Source: Emiliania huxleyi CCMP1516 (taxonomy: Eukaryota > Haptophyta > Isochrysidales > Noelaerhabdaceae). From it: DNA of 64,000 bases. The position numbers were made by a program, and so were the translations under genes. Below the pieces are notes generated by a model that saw nothing but the letters and a program-made list of their open reading frames with translations, did no database searches and had not been told where the DNA came from. The DNA is taken from NCBI RefSeq assembly GCF_000372725.1, contig NW_005197128.1, forward strand, positions 440,370 to 504,369, written 5' to 3'. The first letter of the stretch is position 1. Each line of letters begins with the position of its first letter. Positions 1 to 9,761 of this stretch are shown piece after piece.

Positions 1-60
1 GGACGGCTGATCTCGGCTGACCTCGGCTGATCTCGGCTGATCTCGGCTGATCTCGGGATG
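1..60. repeat. TCTCGGCTGA decamer array, probable intron
   Basis: About five copies of a 10-bp unit TCTCGGCTGA run from position 5 to 55. The same unit family fills introns of minus-strand genes elsewhere in the window, where it reads TCTCGG on the plus strand. By analogy this is probably an intron of a minus-strand gene that runs off the left edge. No exon of that gene could be assigned. Confidence 0.55.
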
Positions 61-249
61 GTCTCTCGATGTCGCCCAAACTCGCAGGTGCGGCGGGGCG
101 ATTGGCAGGGCCACGTGACGTCATATTGCGGGGAGCACTTCCGCGTGCGCTGGCGCACCGCTGCGAACGAGAAGCTCGACGAGGAACATGATCCTGAGAG
201 CACGAGAGCGACGGCTCAGATTGTGACGTGTCCATGACGCAGCGAGTAG

Positions 250-1961
250 GAGCACACCTTCGTGTCGCTGCAGCCGCTGCTCGTCCGTCCGCCAGCCCAG
301 GAGAACGCTCCCGGGAAGACGTCCGGCAAACGGAAAACAAAAGCTGCACGGAAGGCGACACCTGCACCCGCCGCGAAGCGTGGGCGGTGGGCCCCCAACA
401 CGGACGATCTCGATCTGCTGCAAGCGACCTACGAGGCAAGGACGCACGGCAAGGGGACCCACCCGGATCTCGAGGAGCGCAACCGGCTCGCGAATGCGCT
501 TGGTGTCACGCCCGAACAGGCGAGCCCTCCCTCCCGCCTACCGCCTCTCCTCTCGAGCCGTCTCGTCGCATGACTCTCTCCTACCCTCGTCTCGCCCCTC
601 CCCTCCACCCTCCCCTCTCGCATCAAATCTCGCCTCCTACCTCACCCCTCCTCGTCGCCCGTCGCCGCCTAACACAGCTGAGACCTCAACTGCAGGTGCA
701 GGACTGGTTCCGAAACAAAAGGAAGCGCGACCCGCAGGGCGCAGATAAGATGGCTGCGATCGAGCGTAGCGAGACTGCCTGCAAACGCACCACCGGATGC
801 GTCAAACCCGACGGCCACGCTGGGGTGTGCACGTGGGCAGCGCTGGGCAGCGGCCTCTGCAAAGACAGCAAAATGCCGCGGTGGCAATGCCTCTGCGACC
901 ACTCAGATTGCGGCGGCGGGGTGTGCAACACGTCGAAGCGGCAGCGCAGCCAGTGTGTGCTCGGCTGCGACGGCTGCGGCGGCGGGGTGTGCGACACGTC
1001 GAAGCGGCAGCGCAGCCGCTGTGTGCTTGGCTGCGACGGCTGCGGCGTCGGGCTGTGCGACGAGTCGAAGCGGCAGCGCAACCAGTGTGTGCTCGGCTGC
1101 GACGGCTGCGGCGGCGGGGTGTGCAACACGTCGAAGCGGCAGCGCAGCCAGTGTGTGCTCGGCTGCGACGGCTGCGGCGGCGGGCTGTGCGACGAGTCGA
1201 AGCGGCGGCACAGCCAGTGTGTGCTCGGCTGCGACGGCTGCGGCGGCGGGGTGTGCGACGAGTCGAAGCGGCCGCGCAGCGTGTGTGTGCTCGGCTGCGA
1301 CGGCTGCGGCGGCGGGCTGTGCGAGGAGACGGAGACCCTACGCGCCAATTGCTCCTGCGAAGACGAGCGGTGCGGCAGCCAGGTGTGCCCACTCTCGCAC
1401 ACCGCCTACTGGTTCTGCAAGGGCGGCGCGGGGCACAGCGAGCGGTGCGGCGCGGGCATGTTCGTGCGCTCGATCGCCAAGCGGGCGATCGGTGGCGGCG
1501 ACCCTACGAGGATGAGGGACACGGAGCTCGAGAGGCTGCTCGGCTGCACGCCGCAGGAGATGATGTGGTGGGCGGAGGAGAACTACAAGGGCGGGCCTGA
1601 GCAATGCGCGAGTGACCGCGCAAAGGGGCTCGCGCAGCTCGACCACCAGAAGCCGGTGCATGAGGGCGTGCTCAAGGCGCAGAAGGCGAACGTCAAGCTC
1701 GGCGACAAGAACGAGAAGGCGGAGGCCATCTCGCTCGACATCGCGCACTGGTCTAACATGGCCTACCTGAGCACGCGGCTGAACCAGCTCAAGTCCGCGA
1801 AGTACCCGGCCGAGTTCGCGGCGCGGCTCGAGGAGAAGCGGCGCATCTGCAGGGAGGCCTTCGCCGAGGGCGGCATGACGGCCGCGATCAAGCGGTTGCG
1901 CGCGTGGCAGGCTGCCGGGGACGAGAAGGGCTTCGCCCTCCTCCCCGAGGGGCTCGTGTGA
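250..1961 (+). CDS. Homeodomain protein with Cys-rich 22-residue repeats
   Basis: Two exons are visible. Exon 1 is open from 250 (an in-frame stop lies at 247) to 519, and exon 2 runs 696-1961. The joined frame reads LANALGVTPEQ|VQDWFRNKRKR, which is helix 2 and recognition helix 3 of a homeodomain, including the invariant WF-N-(K/R)R. This pins the intron to 520-695, with a GC donor (CAG|GCGAGC) and a TGCAG acceptor. After the homeodomain come seven tandem units with spacing C-x3-C-x2-C-x4-C, likely metal-binding, then a region of about 190 residues including AHWSNMAYLS. That tail faintly recalls an HNH-like fold, which I do not claim. The likely role is a nuclear DNA-binding regulator. No ATG was found in the exon 1 frame, so the true start is probably in an upstream exon. 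Confidence 0.72.
885..1346 (+). repeat. 66-bp coding tandem repeat (7 units)
   Basis: Seven in-frame 66-bp units each encode about 22 residues of the pattern QCVLGCDGCGGGVC followed by a basic stretch (SKRQRS). The units are nearly identical at the DNA level, so the array is young or homogenised. It encodes the metal-binding-like part of the homeodomain gene. Confidence 0.9.
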
Positions 1962-3757
1962 GCTGGTGTGGGAGGCAAGCCGGGAGCGGCAGGCCGGCAG
2001 CGGGAGCGAGGGGCGAGGGTGGGCAGCGCTGGCAGGCAGCGTTGGCAAGCAGCCGCGGCAAGCTGCGGCGGAGGGGTGCCGGGAGCTGCTTTGGTGGTGA
2101 GCCGCGCTGTGCTAGAGTACTTTACACGAGAGGAGTGTGCCTGTTACGGGAGCACGGGGCCCACAGCGGAACGAGTTGCGCTGAACGGGAGCGAGCCTTG
2201 GGAGTGGCGCGGCGAGCTGGAAGCGCCACGAGAGCGAGACAGCAAGCGGGACCGGGCTTGCAAATGTGCGCCATGTGCTAAGACCAGCAGCCAGTGTGTG
2301 AGGTGCTACCAGAATACGAGTCTGCTCCCGCCGCGACCAAGGCACCGCCAGCAAACCGATACAGTGCCTTGGACGTGGAGCTATGTCGCCTGGCACCGGA
2401 ACGCCAGACGCCAGAGCTCGACGCACCTGTGGGCAGGAGGCGTCACGGTGCGAAGAGTGGAGTTTGGTCGGTGTGAAGAGGTGATGCAGTACAAGAGAGA
2501 GCAGTCGGGACGTGAACAGAGTCCAGCCGAGGTGCTGTTGTGCGGCAGATAGGGCAGCGGCACCGGATTGGTCAGAGTGCACACGAGACGCACACAAGCG
2601 TGACCACCTTGACAGCGACGCGGAGGCTGTCAGCAAGATGGGTGCGGGCAGCAGCGCGTGAGCGAGGCGATCGGGCCGGTGACATACCTTGGGCGTCCCT
2701 TGTTTGGACGATCGGGCCGCAGTTGAGCAGTCAACGCCGTGTGTGGAGAGAGTTGTGGCCGGCATTCCACAGCCTTGGAGCCACAGGGTTCGACAGTTTT
2801 GGCTGGTAAGGTATGGTGGCGGCCAAAAGGGTAGGGGGGTATGGTCCTGGCCGCCGGAGGCGGCCTCCTCGAGGGGTGGGGGGGTATGGTCAGGCTGGCG
2901 GCCCTCTCCAGGGGTATGGTCATGCTGCTGGTCTGCACCACACACCGGCAACGCTTTCGGCACGTTTTGAGAGAGAGATTTTTAGCAATACCAAACAACT
3001 CTAACACTCACACGTAATTTGGGGCCTGGAGCCCTGTTCACGCGCGCGCGAGACGTGCAGACAGTTTTGTGAGATTTTTATTAACCAACATTGTCTCCAC
3101 GTTTTGTGGGCGAGCGGGACGCATCCTGGCACTATCTGGCCCATCTATGACAGTGACGACCTACCTAGGCTCTTGGGTGGAGCGCCCCAGCTCTTCGAAC
3201 CTGGTTTCTTTGGCCAGCGCTGAGGGCTGAGTCAGAGCAGGCATCACACACACACAACGAAAGCATCGCACTGACACACAGGGAGCGCCGTGACAAAAAA
3301 TACTCGTTGGTACGTGAGCGGGGGGAGGGGGAGGGGACGAGCGGGCAACAAGCATTGAGGTGGACGGAAGGCGGCCAATTCGAGCGGCCTTGCGGCGACG
3401 CGTGGGGGCTGCTCCGGCCGGGCGGGCGGGCGCCCGTGAGGCCTGAGGTGCTGGTGCATGGGCGACTTCGTGGTAGTAGCGAGCAGGGCTGCGGGCTCAC
3501 GTGGCGCACGCGTACAGAAAAGGTGAGCGGGTCTCTTTTCTTTCTTTCTTAGCTGTGACCATGTGCGTTTTTTGGGGGATGCAGGGCGTGCAAAAGGTCA
3601 AAAACATCAAAGGTCCAAGGCGGCTAGGGACGGGAGCGCCGAACCAACACCGCAACCATGTGCTAAAACCCAGTACCTTCGGCGCTCCACATGCACATAC
3701 CACATGCACATCACATCATGCACACCAACGTAGTTGCTCCTAGGCGAAAGACGTGAC
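1962..3757. other. Intergenic, no supported gene
   Basis: Open frames exist on both strands but none shows a recognisable domain or codon pattern. The stretch holds G-rich imperfect repeats of GGGGTATGGTC around 2815-2930. It also has a 33-bp motif at 2973-3005 that recurs inverted at 9583-9615. From 3000 to 3120 it is more AT-rich, which would fit a UTR or transposon end. Confidence 0.5.
2973..3005 (-). repeat. 33-bp dispersed motif, copy 1
   Basis: This is an exact 33-bp match, in opposite orientation, to 9583-9615. The core reads TTTGGTATTGCTAAAAATC on the minus strand. The origin is unknown; a transposon end or a shared UTR element are both possible. Confidence 0.7.
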
Positions 3758-4795
3758 TCACACCTTGGTCTCCGCATCTACGGGCTTGGCCACAGGCTCC
3801 GCCCCGGCCTCCGCCCCGGCCTCCGCCCCGGCCTCCGCCCCGGCCTCCGCCGGCGAGGCAAGGGCGAGGCACCCTCCGCAGATGGCGAGGGCAGGGATGG
3901 CGAGGGCGGCCGGGTCAGGCAGCGAAACGAAACCTGCCTGCAGCGCCGCGTAGGCGCCCAAGCCGGCCGCAACCGTGGCCGCGATGGGCGGCAGCGCCGC
4001 CGCCGCCGCGTCCTTAAGGCTCGCCAGCGCCGCCTGCGCGACGGCGAGCAGCACTGCTGCGCCGATGGCGTACGGCGCCGCGTCAATGAGCGCCACGCCA
4101 AAGGAGGAGGAGAGGAAGCCTAGAGCAGCGTTCCGAGAGGGCTCAGGCATCGCCTCCACCCACGGAGCGTGCCCAAGCAGGGTGTTGCCGCTGGTCCCCT
4201 CGACGACCTCTCCCGCCGTCGGAAGCTCCACAGACGTGAGCGTGCCCGCCAGGTCCAGCGAGGCGGGGTCCTCCAGCGCGCGCGACGCCGCCTTGGCTCC
4301 CTCGGCCACCACCGGGATGGCCGCCTTTGTGCCTTCGACCACAACTGGAGCCGCGACCTCGACGCCCTTCCAGCCCAGCTTGAAGAGACCCGTCGCTGCG
4401 GTGCCCGCCACCTGCGCCGCCGTGCCCGCCACCGCAGGCGCCGCCCTAACCGCGGACTCGAGTGCCGGAGCGGACGCCTCTGCAATCGCCTTGGCCTTGG
4501 CCGCTAGCTCGGCGGCGCACTCTGCGTCGCAGAGAGGAGAGTCGGCGACCATTTTCACAGGCGCGGAGGCGCGACGCTTTCGAGGCCCTGGCCTCGACGG
4601 CGCCTCTGCGGTCGGCTTGCGCATCGGGGCCCGTAGGAGAGCGCCCCGCGGGTCGTCTGTCTTGCTGCGAGTGAGCGCCTCCTCAAAGACGTCTGGCTCC
4701 ACGAGCGCGGGCCCGCTGATCGGGTGGTGCGGTAGCAGGCACGCGTTGGGCGAGAGGCCGAGTCCGAGGGATGCGCTGGAGCAGAGCTGCAGCAT
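3758..4795 (-). CDS. Predicted organelle-targeted membrane protein, unknown function
   Basis: A single open frame of about 345 residues if started at the ATG at 4795, where the N-terminus is MLQLCSSASLGLGLSPN. An upstream in-frame start at 4867 would add 24 residues. The N-terminus is hydrophobic and hydroxyl-rich, like a targeting peptide. The middle is Ala-rich and amphipathic (KAIAEASAPALESAVRAAPAV). Near the C-terminus are three hydrophobic stretches that could span a membrane, around AAPYAIGAAVLLAVAQAAL, ALPPIAATVAAGLGAYAAL and AALAIPALAICGGCLALA. The protein ends in a four-fold AEAG repeat encoded by a 12-bp tandem repeat at 3796-3850. I recognise no family. A 21-bp direct duplication (about 4805-4825 and 4847-4867) flanks the alternative starts. 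Confidence 0.6.
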   Translation of the reverse strand: MLQLCSSASLGLGLSPNACLLPHHPISGPALVEPDVFEEALTRSKTDDPRGALLRAPMRKPTAEAPSRPGPRKRRASAPVKMVADSPLCDAECAAELAAKAKAIAEASAPALESAVRAAPAVAGTAAQVAGTAATGLFKLGWKGVEVAAPVVVEGTKAAIPVVAEGAKAASRALEDPASLDLAGTLTSVELPTAGEVVEGTSGNTLLGHAPWVEAMPEPSRNAALGFLSSSFGVALIDAAPYAIGAAVLLAVAQAALASLKDAAAAALPPIAATVAAGLGAYAALQAGFVSLPDPAALAIPALAICGGCLALASPAEAGAEAGAEAGAEAGAEPVAKPVDAETKV

Positions 4796-5156
4796 TGTCC
4801 CGACATGGATGCCTCGCGCGCATGCACTGTGAAGAAAAACCTTCGGGGATGCCTCGCGCGCATGCACACCATCCCTCCCTTGGGTTGTCCAGTTCCTTTC
4901 TCTCTCTCTTTCTTATGCAAATGTGATGTGGCTCCCCGGTCCCGGCTGTGAGGCCAACCAATGACCGCACTCCTGGTGCTCCATCCAAGGCTCTCTGGCC
5001 CTGGTACTCACCGCCCGGTCTCCATGTTGCGTTGTGTCTCTCAACTCGAAAGTGCTACACATGCATGCAAAACGAAGACTCCAGAGTGAAACACTCGTCC
5101 GCTTGTGTAATATCGCGTCGGCGTCGGCGTCATGGTCGGCGTCGTGGCGCGCACCG

Positions 5157-6946
5157 CTACAGCGACTGCGAGATGCCCTCCGGGCCCGCCCTGTCGGCGC
5201 GCGCGTACAGGGTCACTTGGAAGGCCTTGAGGCGCGACTGGAGCTCCGCGCCTATTTCACACGGGGCCGTGAGAGAGGGGGCGCCCAGCCAGGGAGCCAG
5301 GCTGTCGCCTGGAGGGAGGGTACTCTGGCGCCGGCTTCCCCTACACCTCTCGCTGGAACTTCGCCACACTCGCTGAATCTCGCCGGATCTCGCCGGATCT
5401 CGCTACATCTTTCGCCGAGCAGCCGGTGCCGCCCGACGGCCGAGAGGTAGAGGGAGATGGGGCCCGCCTACTCTCGGGTAATCTCGGGTGAACTCTCAGG
5501 TCATCTCGAGAGGCAGATGGAGATGGCTGGCCCCGCCATGGCGGGAGGCATGAGCGCGAGCCTCGTGGCGCCCTGAGGCAGGGTGAGGTCTCGGTAAGGT
5601 CCGGCGAACGCTTCTCAGCTCACAGGGAGGTGGGGCAAGGGCCAGGCAGCCCTCTCATCTCCACCCGGACAGGCGGCAGCTGTGGCACACGCCATCCAAA
5701 GGGCGAGGCCCGGCGCGCGTGGGGAGAGCTCGAGAGCGCCTTCTGCACGACGCCGTCGCAAAAGGCGATGTAGGTCGACAGCCCTGCCAGCCACTGCTGC
5801 AGCCTGGCCGGGACGATCTCGCCCGACTGCGGGTCGATGGGCGCGCCCGCCTGCAGCACGTTCTCCACCTGCGCGCGAGACACACCGCCCAGATGGAGCG
5901 AGATATACCCGAGATATGGCCTGGCCAGAGGGGTGTTCTCCCGCGAGGGGCAGTTGGGGAGGAGGGGCAGGCGCGATTGGGTGGGGAGGGGGAGTGGCAG
6001 TCCCTGTTTCAGGCAACACGTCTCCAGACGCCCGTCGCTTGGAAGGTTGCTTACGACACGTGGTGAGGGATGGGGAACGCGAGAGGGGGTCGCCCCCCGT
6101 GCAGAGCGTGCGGATGAGGGTGAGTGTGTGTGCTCCTTGCTGCTAGCTACCCCGGAGGCTTGAGTCCACCTGCGCGCGCCGCATGATCTCCTCGTTGGAG
6201 AGGATCCGGATCGCCGCGTCCTGAAGGAAGAGTGACACAGTTGAGGTCTGTGCACTCCTCCTCGCTGGAGTCTCCTCGCTGGAGACGGGATCCGGAGATC
6301 GCCACGGCCTGCTGCCGCGTGTTGCCGAGGTAGCCCCTCTTCTTGCGCGCCTTCGAGCCCGCGTCGTTCTTCCGGTCGGCCACCCACTTCGAGGCGGAGC
6401 CGCGCAGCTCCTCCTCGTACCTACACGCAAGACTCGGTGCACACATCACGACTCACCGGTCCGCCGCACCTCGAGGCGGAGCCGCGCGAGCTGCTCATCG
6501 CACTCGACAAACTCGCTGTGCGACGCCCGAGCGCCGCGCTCGAGGTGCGTGGGCTCGCGCGCCCGTCGCGGCGCGGAGGGCGCCTCGCCCGCCGCGCGCG
6601 CCGCGACCGGCGCCACGCCCACCGCCGCGCCCGCGCTGCCTCCCAAAGCCGCCGCGACCGCCGCTGCGCCGCCCGCGGTGTTGGCGGCCTCCGCCGAGGC
6701 TTTGGCGACCGACGCGGACGCCTCCCTCTCCCAGTCGCCAGCGGTGTCCTCGTCCTCGTCCAGCATCTGGGCGAAGCCGTGTTCTCGGCCTCGCGGCTTG
6801 CGAGAGAACTGCGCCTGCTCGGCGGACTTGGCCTTGGCTAAACGCTCCGCTTTAACCCGCTCGCTGAGGTCGGCCTCGAGCTCTGCGCTGAGCTCGGCGA
6901 CCGGCTCTGCGGGTGCGGCAGGCCCGGGGCAGCAGCAGAACAGCAT
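5157..6946 (-). CDS. Multi-exon gene, unrecognised
   Basis: Exon 1 starts at the ATG at 6946 (MLFCCCPGPAAP) and encodes an acidic, Ala-rich segment to about 6470. Later coding blocks lie at about 6300-6420 (KWVADRKNDAGSKARKKRGY), about 6160-6225 (AIRILSNEEIMRRAQVDS), about 5700-5880 (QVENVLQAGAPIDPQSGEI) and 5157-5250 (RLKAFQVTLYARADRAGPEG, then stop). Frames change between blocks, so they must be joined by splicing. Introns around 5376-5410 and 5475-5515 contain TCTCGCCGGA and TCTCGGGTAA repeats. No domain was recognised. An AAAAAAGAATTT motif lies 42-53 bp upstream of the ATG. The end of exon 1 and the start of exon 2 share about 25 bp of similar sequence. Confidence 0.5.
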
Positions 6947-6987
6947 GTGTCAAACCTGTTTTTTGGGTACCCGGGTAAGACGCTGCG

Positions 6988-6999
6988 AAAAAAGAATTT
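6988..6999. promoter_or_regulatory. AAAAGAATT-type core-promoter candidate
   Basis: AAAAAAGAATTT sits 42-53 bp upstream of the ATG of the minus-strand gene at 6946. It is one of at least ten similar motifs near gene starts in this window. Confidence 0.4.
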
Positions 7000-7686
7000 G
7001 GACGCCCAGCTGGTGCAGGTGGGACCCTGTCCTTCCTTCCCCTTTTGGGGATTTTTTCTTTATTTATAAACGTGGCAGCAGACTAGGGACTAGAGAGAGA
7101 GAGAGAGATTTTTGAGAACCAACAAGAAATCACCGCCGCACCAGTGATTGGGCTCGGCAGCTTGTCAGGCCCTCACTCAGCCGAAGCTACCCCCCTGAGT
7201 GAGGAGCAGGAGAGAGAGAGAGAGAGAGCTTTTGTGGTGTTGGTGTACGCACTAACGGGACAGGGTGGTTGTTCTCTCTATCTCCCCTTCTAGCTCTTAG
7301 AGCATGAGCTGCGCCCTGTTGAAGTGTTGTCCGACCCCTTTTGCGCAGCAACACCTTAAACTTTTAGGCCCTCCAAATTCGGGTCGGAGCGTAGCGGAGT
7401 GGGCCCCGAGTTTGAAAAGGGCGACGGACGCTTGCGTCCTAGCCTCCAACAATGCCTCCCCGGCGCAGAGGGGCCCCCGGAGGGATGCTCAACCGCTCCA
7501 CGCCGCGCCGCTTGCGGCGGTCCTCTTCCCAGCTCAGCTGAGGGCCCCGACGTTATTTCTTTGTGTGCGTATTTTGTGAGAGAACCACGGGAGTGGCGAG
7601 GGCGGGGCGGGATGGGGCGGGCGGGGGAGGACGGACTTCGTTTCGCGTCACGGCCACAGAAAGAGCTCGCCGCCGCCGCCGCGGCG

Positions 7687-9354
7687 ATGGCTGCCAACCA
7701 GCGTTCTCAGAACGTCGGCCAGCAGCACCCCGTCGCCGTGAGCGTGCGTATTCGTCCAGGAGGCTCCGCCGTCGCGCCAGCCGAGGGAGGCGGCGTCACA
7801 TGCGGTGGCAACGCATTCGCGTTTCCCGCGGCGGTGCTCACAGGCTCCGAGCAGGCCTCCGTGGACGCGCTGCTATCGGAGCTGACGCGCAAATTCATTC
7901 AAGGCGGCATCGCGTGTACCCTCATGGCGTACGGTCAGACGGGCTCCGGCAAGACATACACCATGCTGGGCCCGCCCGGCTCGCTCACCGAAGCCTCGCT
8001 CGAGCAGGCCGCTGGCGCCGTGCCGGCTCTGTGGGGCATATTTCCGCGCGCAATGATTGCGCTGCTCGCCGCGCCAGAGCTTGCCGGCGCGACCTTCCAC
8101 GCGAGCGCTGTCGAAATTTACATGGAGCACGTGTATGACCTGCTCGATGCGCGCAAGCCGGTCAAGGTCGGCTCCGCGAGGGGCGCTGGGCGCGGCACCA
8201 TCGTTGTGGCGGACATGGGCAAGGCGCCCGTCCTGTCGGGCCACGCCGTCATCGTGGGCGGCTTGCACCCGAGCGGCTGCAGCTGCTTCCACTGCTTTCA
8301 AAAGACAAAGGGGCTGGTCGGCCCCGCGGCAAGGAGGCACGCGGCTTCTGCTAGCAAGACCGCGAGCCAGGGCGCGTCCTCCTCGAGGAAGGGCGGCGAC
8401 GAGTTCGGCACGGAGGGCGAGACGCAGTGGCCGATCAAGTCTCCGACGGACATCGCCAGGCTCGCGCGTCTGGTAGAGGCGGAGCGAGTCGCGCACAGCC
8501 ACGCGCTCAACGACCGATCCTCCCGCTCTCACTGCCTGATTAGAGTGCAGTGCACGCACGTGGAGAGAGGCGGCAGGTCGCAGAAGCGCACGCTGCTGTT
8601 TGTCGACCTTGCGGGCTCTGAGCGCATCGCCAAGAGCTTGGCGGCGGGCCCGCGGCAAAAGGAAGCGGCCAGCATCAATCAATCGCTCACGGCCCTCGGC
8701 AGGGTGGTGAAGGAGCTCAACGAGCGGTCTGCGCACGTCTCGTACCGCGACTCGGCGCTGACGATGCTACTGCGCTCCTCCTTTGACGGGCCGTCGTGCA
8801 CCGCCGTCGTGGTCAACGTGGCCAGCGAGGAGGCGCACGCAGAGGAGACGATCTGCTCGCTGCGCTTTGGCCAAGGACTCTCGAGCGTGCGCACGTCGGC
8901 GGCGGTCGCCGCGCCGACGGACGTGGGCGCAAAGCGAGCGCAGGTGGCGGCGGAACTGGCTGCGGCCCGCACGCGGCTCGATGAGCTGGCAAGAACCGGG
9001 CAGGCGGCGCATGTTGCTGACGACGCGCCGCGCGAGGGCAAGGCCGCGATGACGACCCTGCGCAAGAACATCGCAGCGCTTGGCGAGAGGAAGGCGGAGG
9101 TGCGAGCTCTCAAGGCGCAGCTCGCCGAGGCGAGGGCAGCTGGCGATGGCGCGGAGCAGGAGGTCCTTGCGAGGCTTGTGCCCGCGAGAGCCGCGCACGA
9201 CAGCCTCGCGGGCATCGTCGCGCTTCAGAAGACCATAAAGGGGCTGTGGGTGCCCGCGAGCAGCGCCTTCCAAAGATGCGAGACGCAGGTGATTGCGCTG
9301 GCCACGCAGCTGCAGATGCTCAGCGTGGGTAGGGAGGAGGGAGACGGTGGGTAA
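7687..9354 (+). CDS. Kinesin motor protein
   Basis: An intronless gene of 555 residues from the ATG at 7687; the frame is open further upstream but the motor begins directly after this Met. It shows the P-loop GQTGSGKT (about residue 82), switch I NDRSSRSHCLI, switch II LLFVDLAGSER, the helix INQSLTALGRVVKEL and YRDSALTMLLRSSFDG. A short Ala/Glu-rich coiled coil ends the protein. It should be an ATP-driven microtubule motor. The motor starts at the N-terminus (VAVSVRIRPG) and the stalk is very short, about 150 residues with no tail domain, so the subfamily cannot be assigned. An insertion before switch I is rich in Cys/His and Ser (SGCSCFHCFQK), which is unusual for a kinesin. Confidence 0.95.
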   Translation: MAANQRSQNVGQQHPVAVSVRIRPGGSAVAPAEGGGVTCGGNAFAFPAAVLTGSEQASVDALLSELTRKFIQGGIACTLMAYGQTGSGKTYTMLGPPGSLTEASLEQAAGAVPALWGIFPRAMIALLAAPELAGATFHASAVEIYMEHVYDLLDARKPVKVGSARGAGRGTIVVADMGKAPVLSGHAVIVGGLHPSGCSCFHCFQKTKGLVGPAARRHAASASKTASQGASSSRKGGDEFGTEGETQWPIKSPTDIARLARLVEAERVAHSHALNDRSSRSHCLIRVQCTHVERGGRSQKRTLLFVDLAGSERIAKSLAAGPRQKEAASINQSLTALGRVVKELNERSAHVSYRDSALTMLLRSSFDGPSCTAVVVNVASEEAHAEETICSLRFGQGLSSVRTSAAVAAPTDVGAKRAQVAAELAAARTRLDELARTGQAAHVADDAPREGKAAMTTLRKNIAALGERKAEVRALKAQLAEARAAGDGAEQEVLARLVPARAAHDSLAGIVALQKTIKGLWVPASSAFQRCETQVIALATQLQMLSVGREEGDGG

Positions 9355-9432
9355 GTCGGCGTCCAAGGGCAATGAATTAGATAAATAAAACCGAGGACAT
9401 CTACAAGATCCCTCACACCAAGATCGTCCTAT

Positions 9433-9508
9433 ACTCTTTCAATTAAAGTGATGGTTGGTGGTTGGTAGGAACTCTTTCAATTAAAGTGATGGTTGGTGGT
9501 TGGTAGGA
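9433..9508. repeat. 38-bp direct repeat, two copies
   Basis: Two exact adjacent copies of a 38-bp unit beginning ACTCTTTCAATTAAAG lie just downstream of the kinesin stop, probably in its 3' UTR. Confidence 0.85.
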
Positions 9509-9582
9509 ACTTCCTACTCTCCTGCAACCATAGTCCCTCAAGTGACAATGAAGGCCACTCTCAAGCCCTAAAACATGAAAAT

Positions 9583-9615
9583 GTTAGAGTTGTTTGGTAT
9601 TGCTAAAAATCTCTC
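9583..9615 (+). repeat. 33-bp dispersed motif, copy 2
   Basis: This is the exact inverse of 2973-3005. It lies in the gap between the kinesin gene and the next plus-strand gene. Confidence 0.7.
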
Positions 9616-9672
9616 AAGCCCTACAAGCACCAGATCAACGACTTGGGGAGGGTTGACATCGTGATTTAAGCG

Positions 9673-9686
9673 GAAAAATTCTTTTT
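9673..9686. promoter_or_regulatory. AAATTCTTTTT core-promoter candidate
   Basis: AAAAATTCTTTTTC is 76-89 bp upstream of the ATG at 9762 of the following membrane-protein gene. It matches the AAAAGAATTCTTTT-like motif seen before other starts. Confidence 0.35.
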
Positions 9687-9761
9687 CTGCTGTGAAAATT
9701 CCGGCGTGAAGAGAGGGAAAAACCCGAGGGGAGGGCCCAGACCTACCCTACCTACCCCGGC

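Noticed and set aside
2112..2963. 283-residue minus-strand frame as a gene
   Set aside because: It has no domain and a biased Pro/His/Arg composition typical of antisense GC-rich DNA, and it overlaps equally long frames on the other strand.
2973..9615. One giant composite transposon bounded by the 33-bp motifs
   Set aside because: The enclosed genes are ordinary host-type genes on both strands, and no target duplication or longer terminal match is seen.
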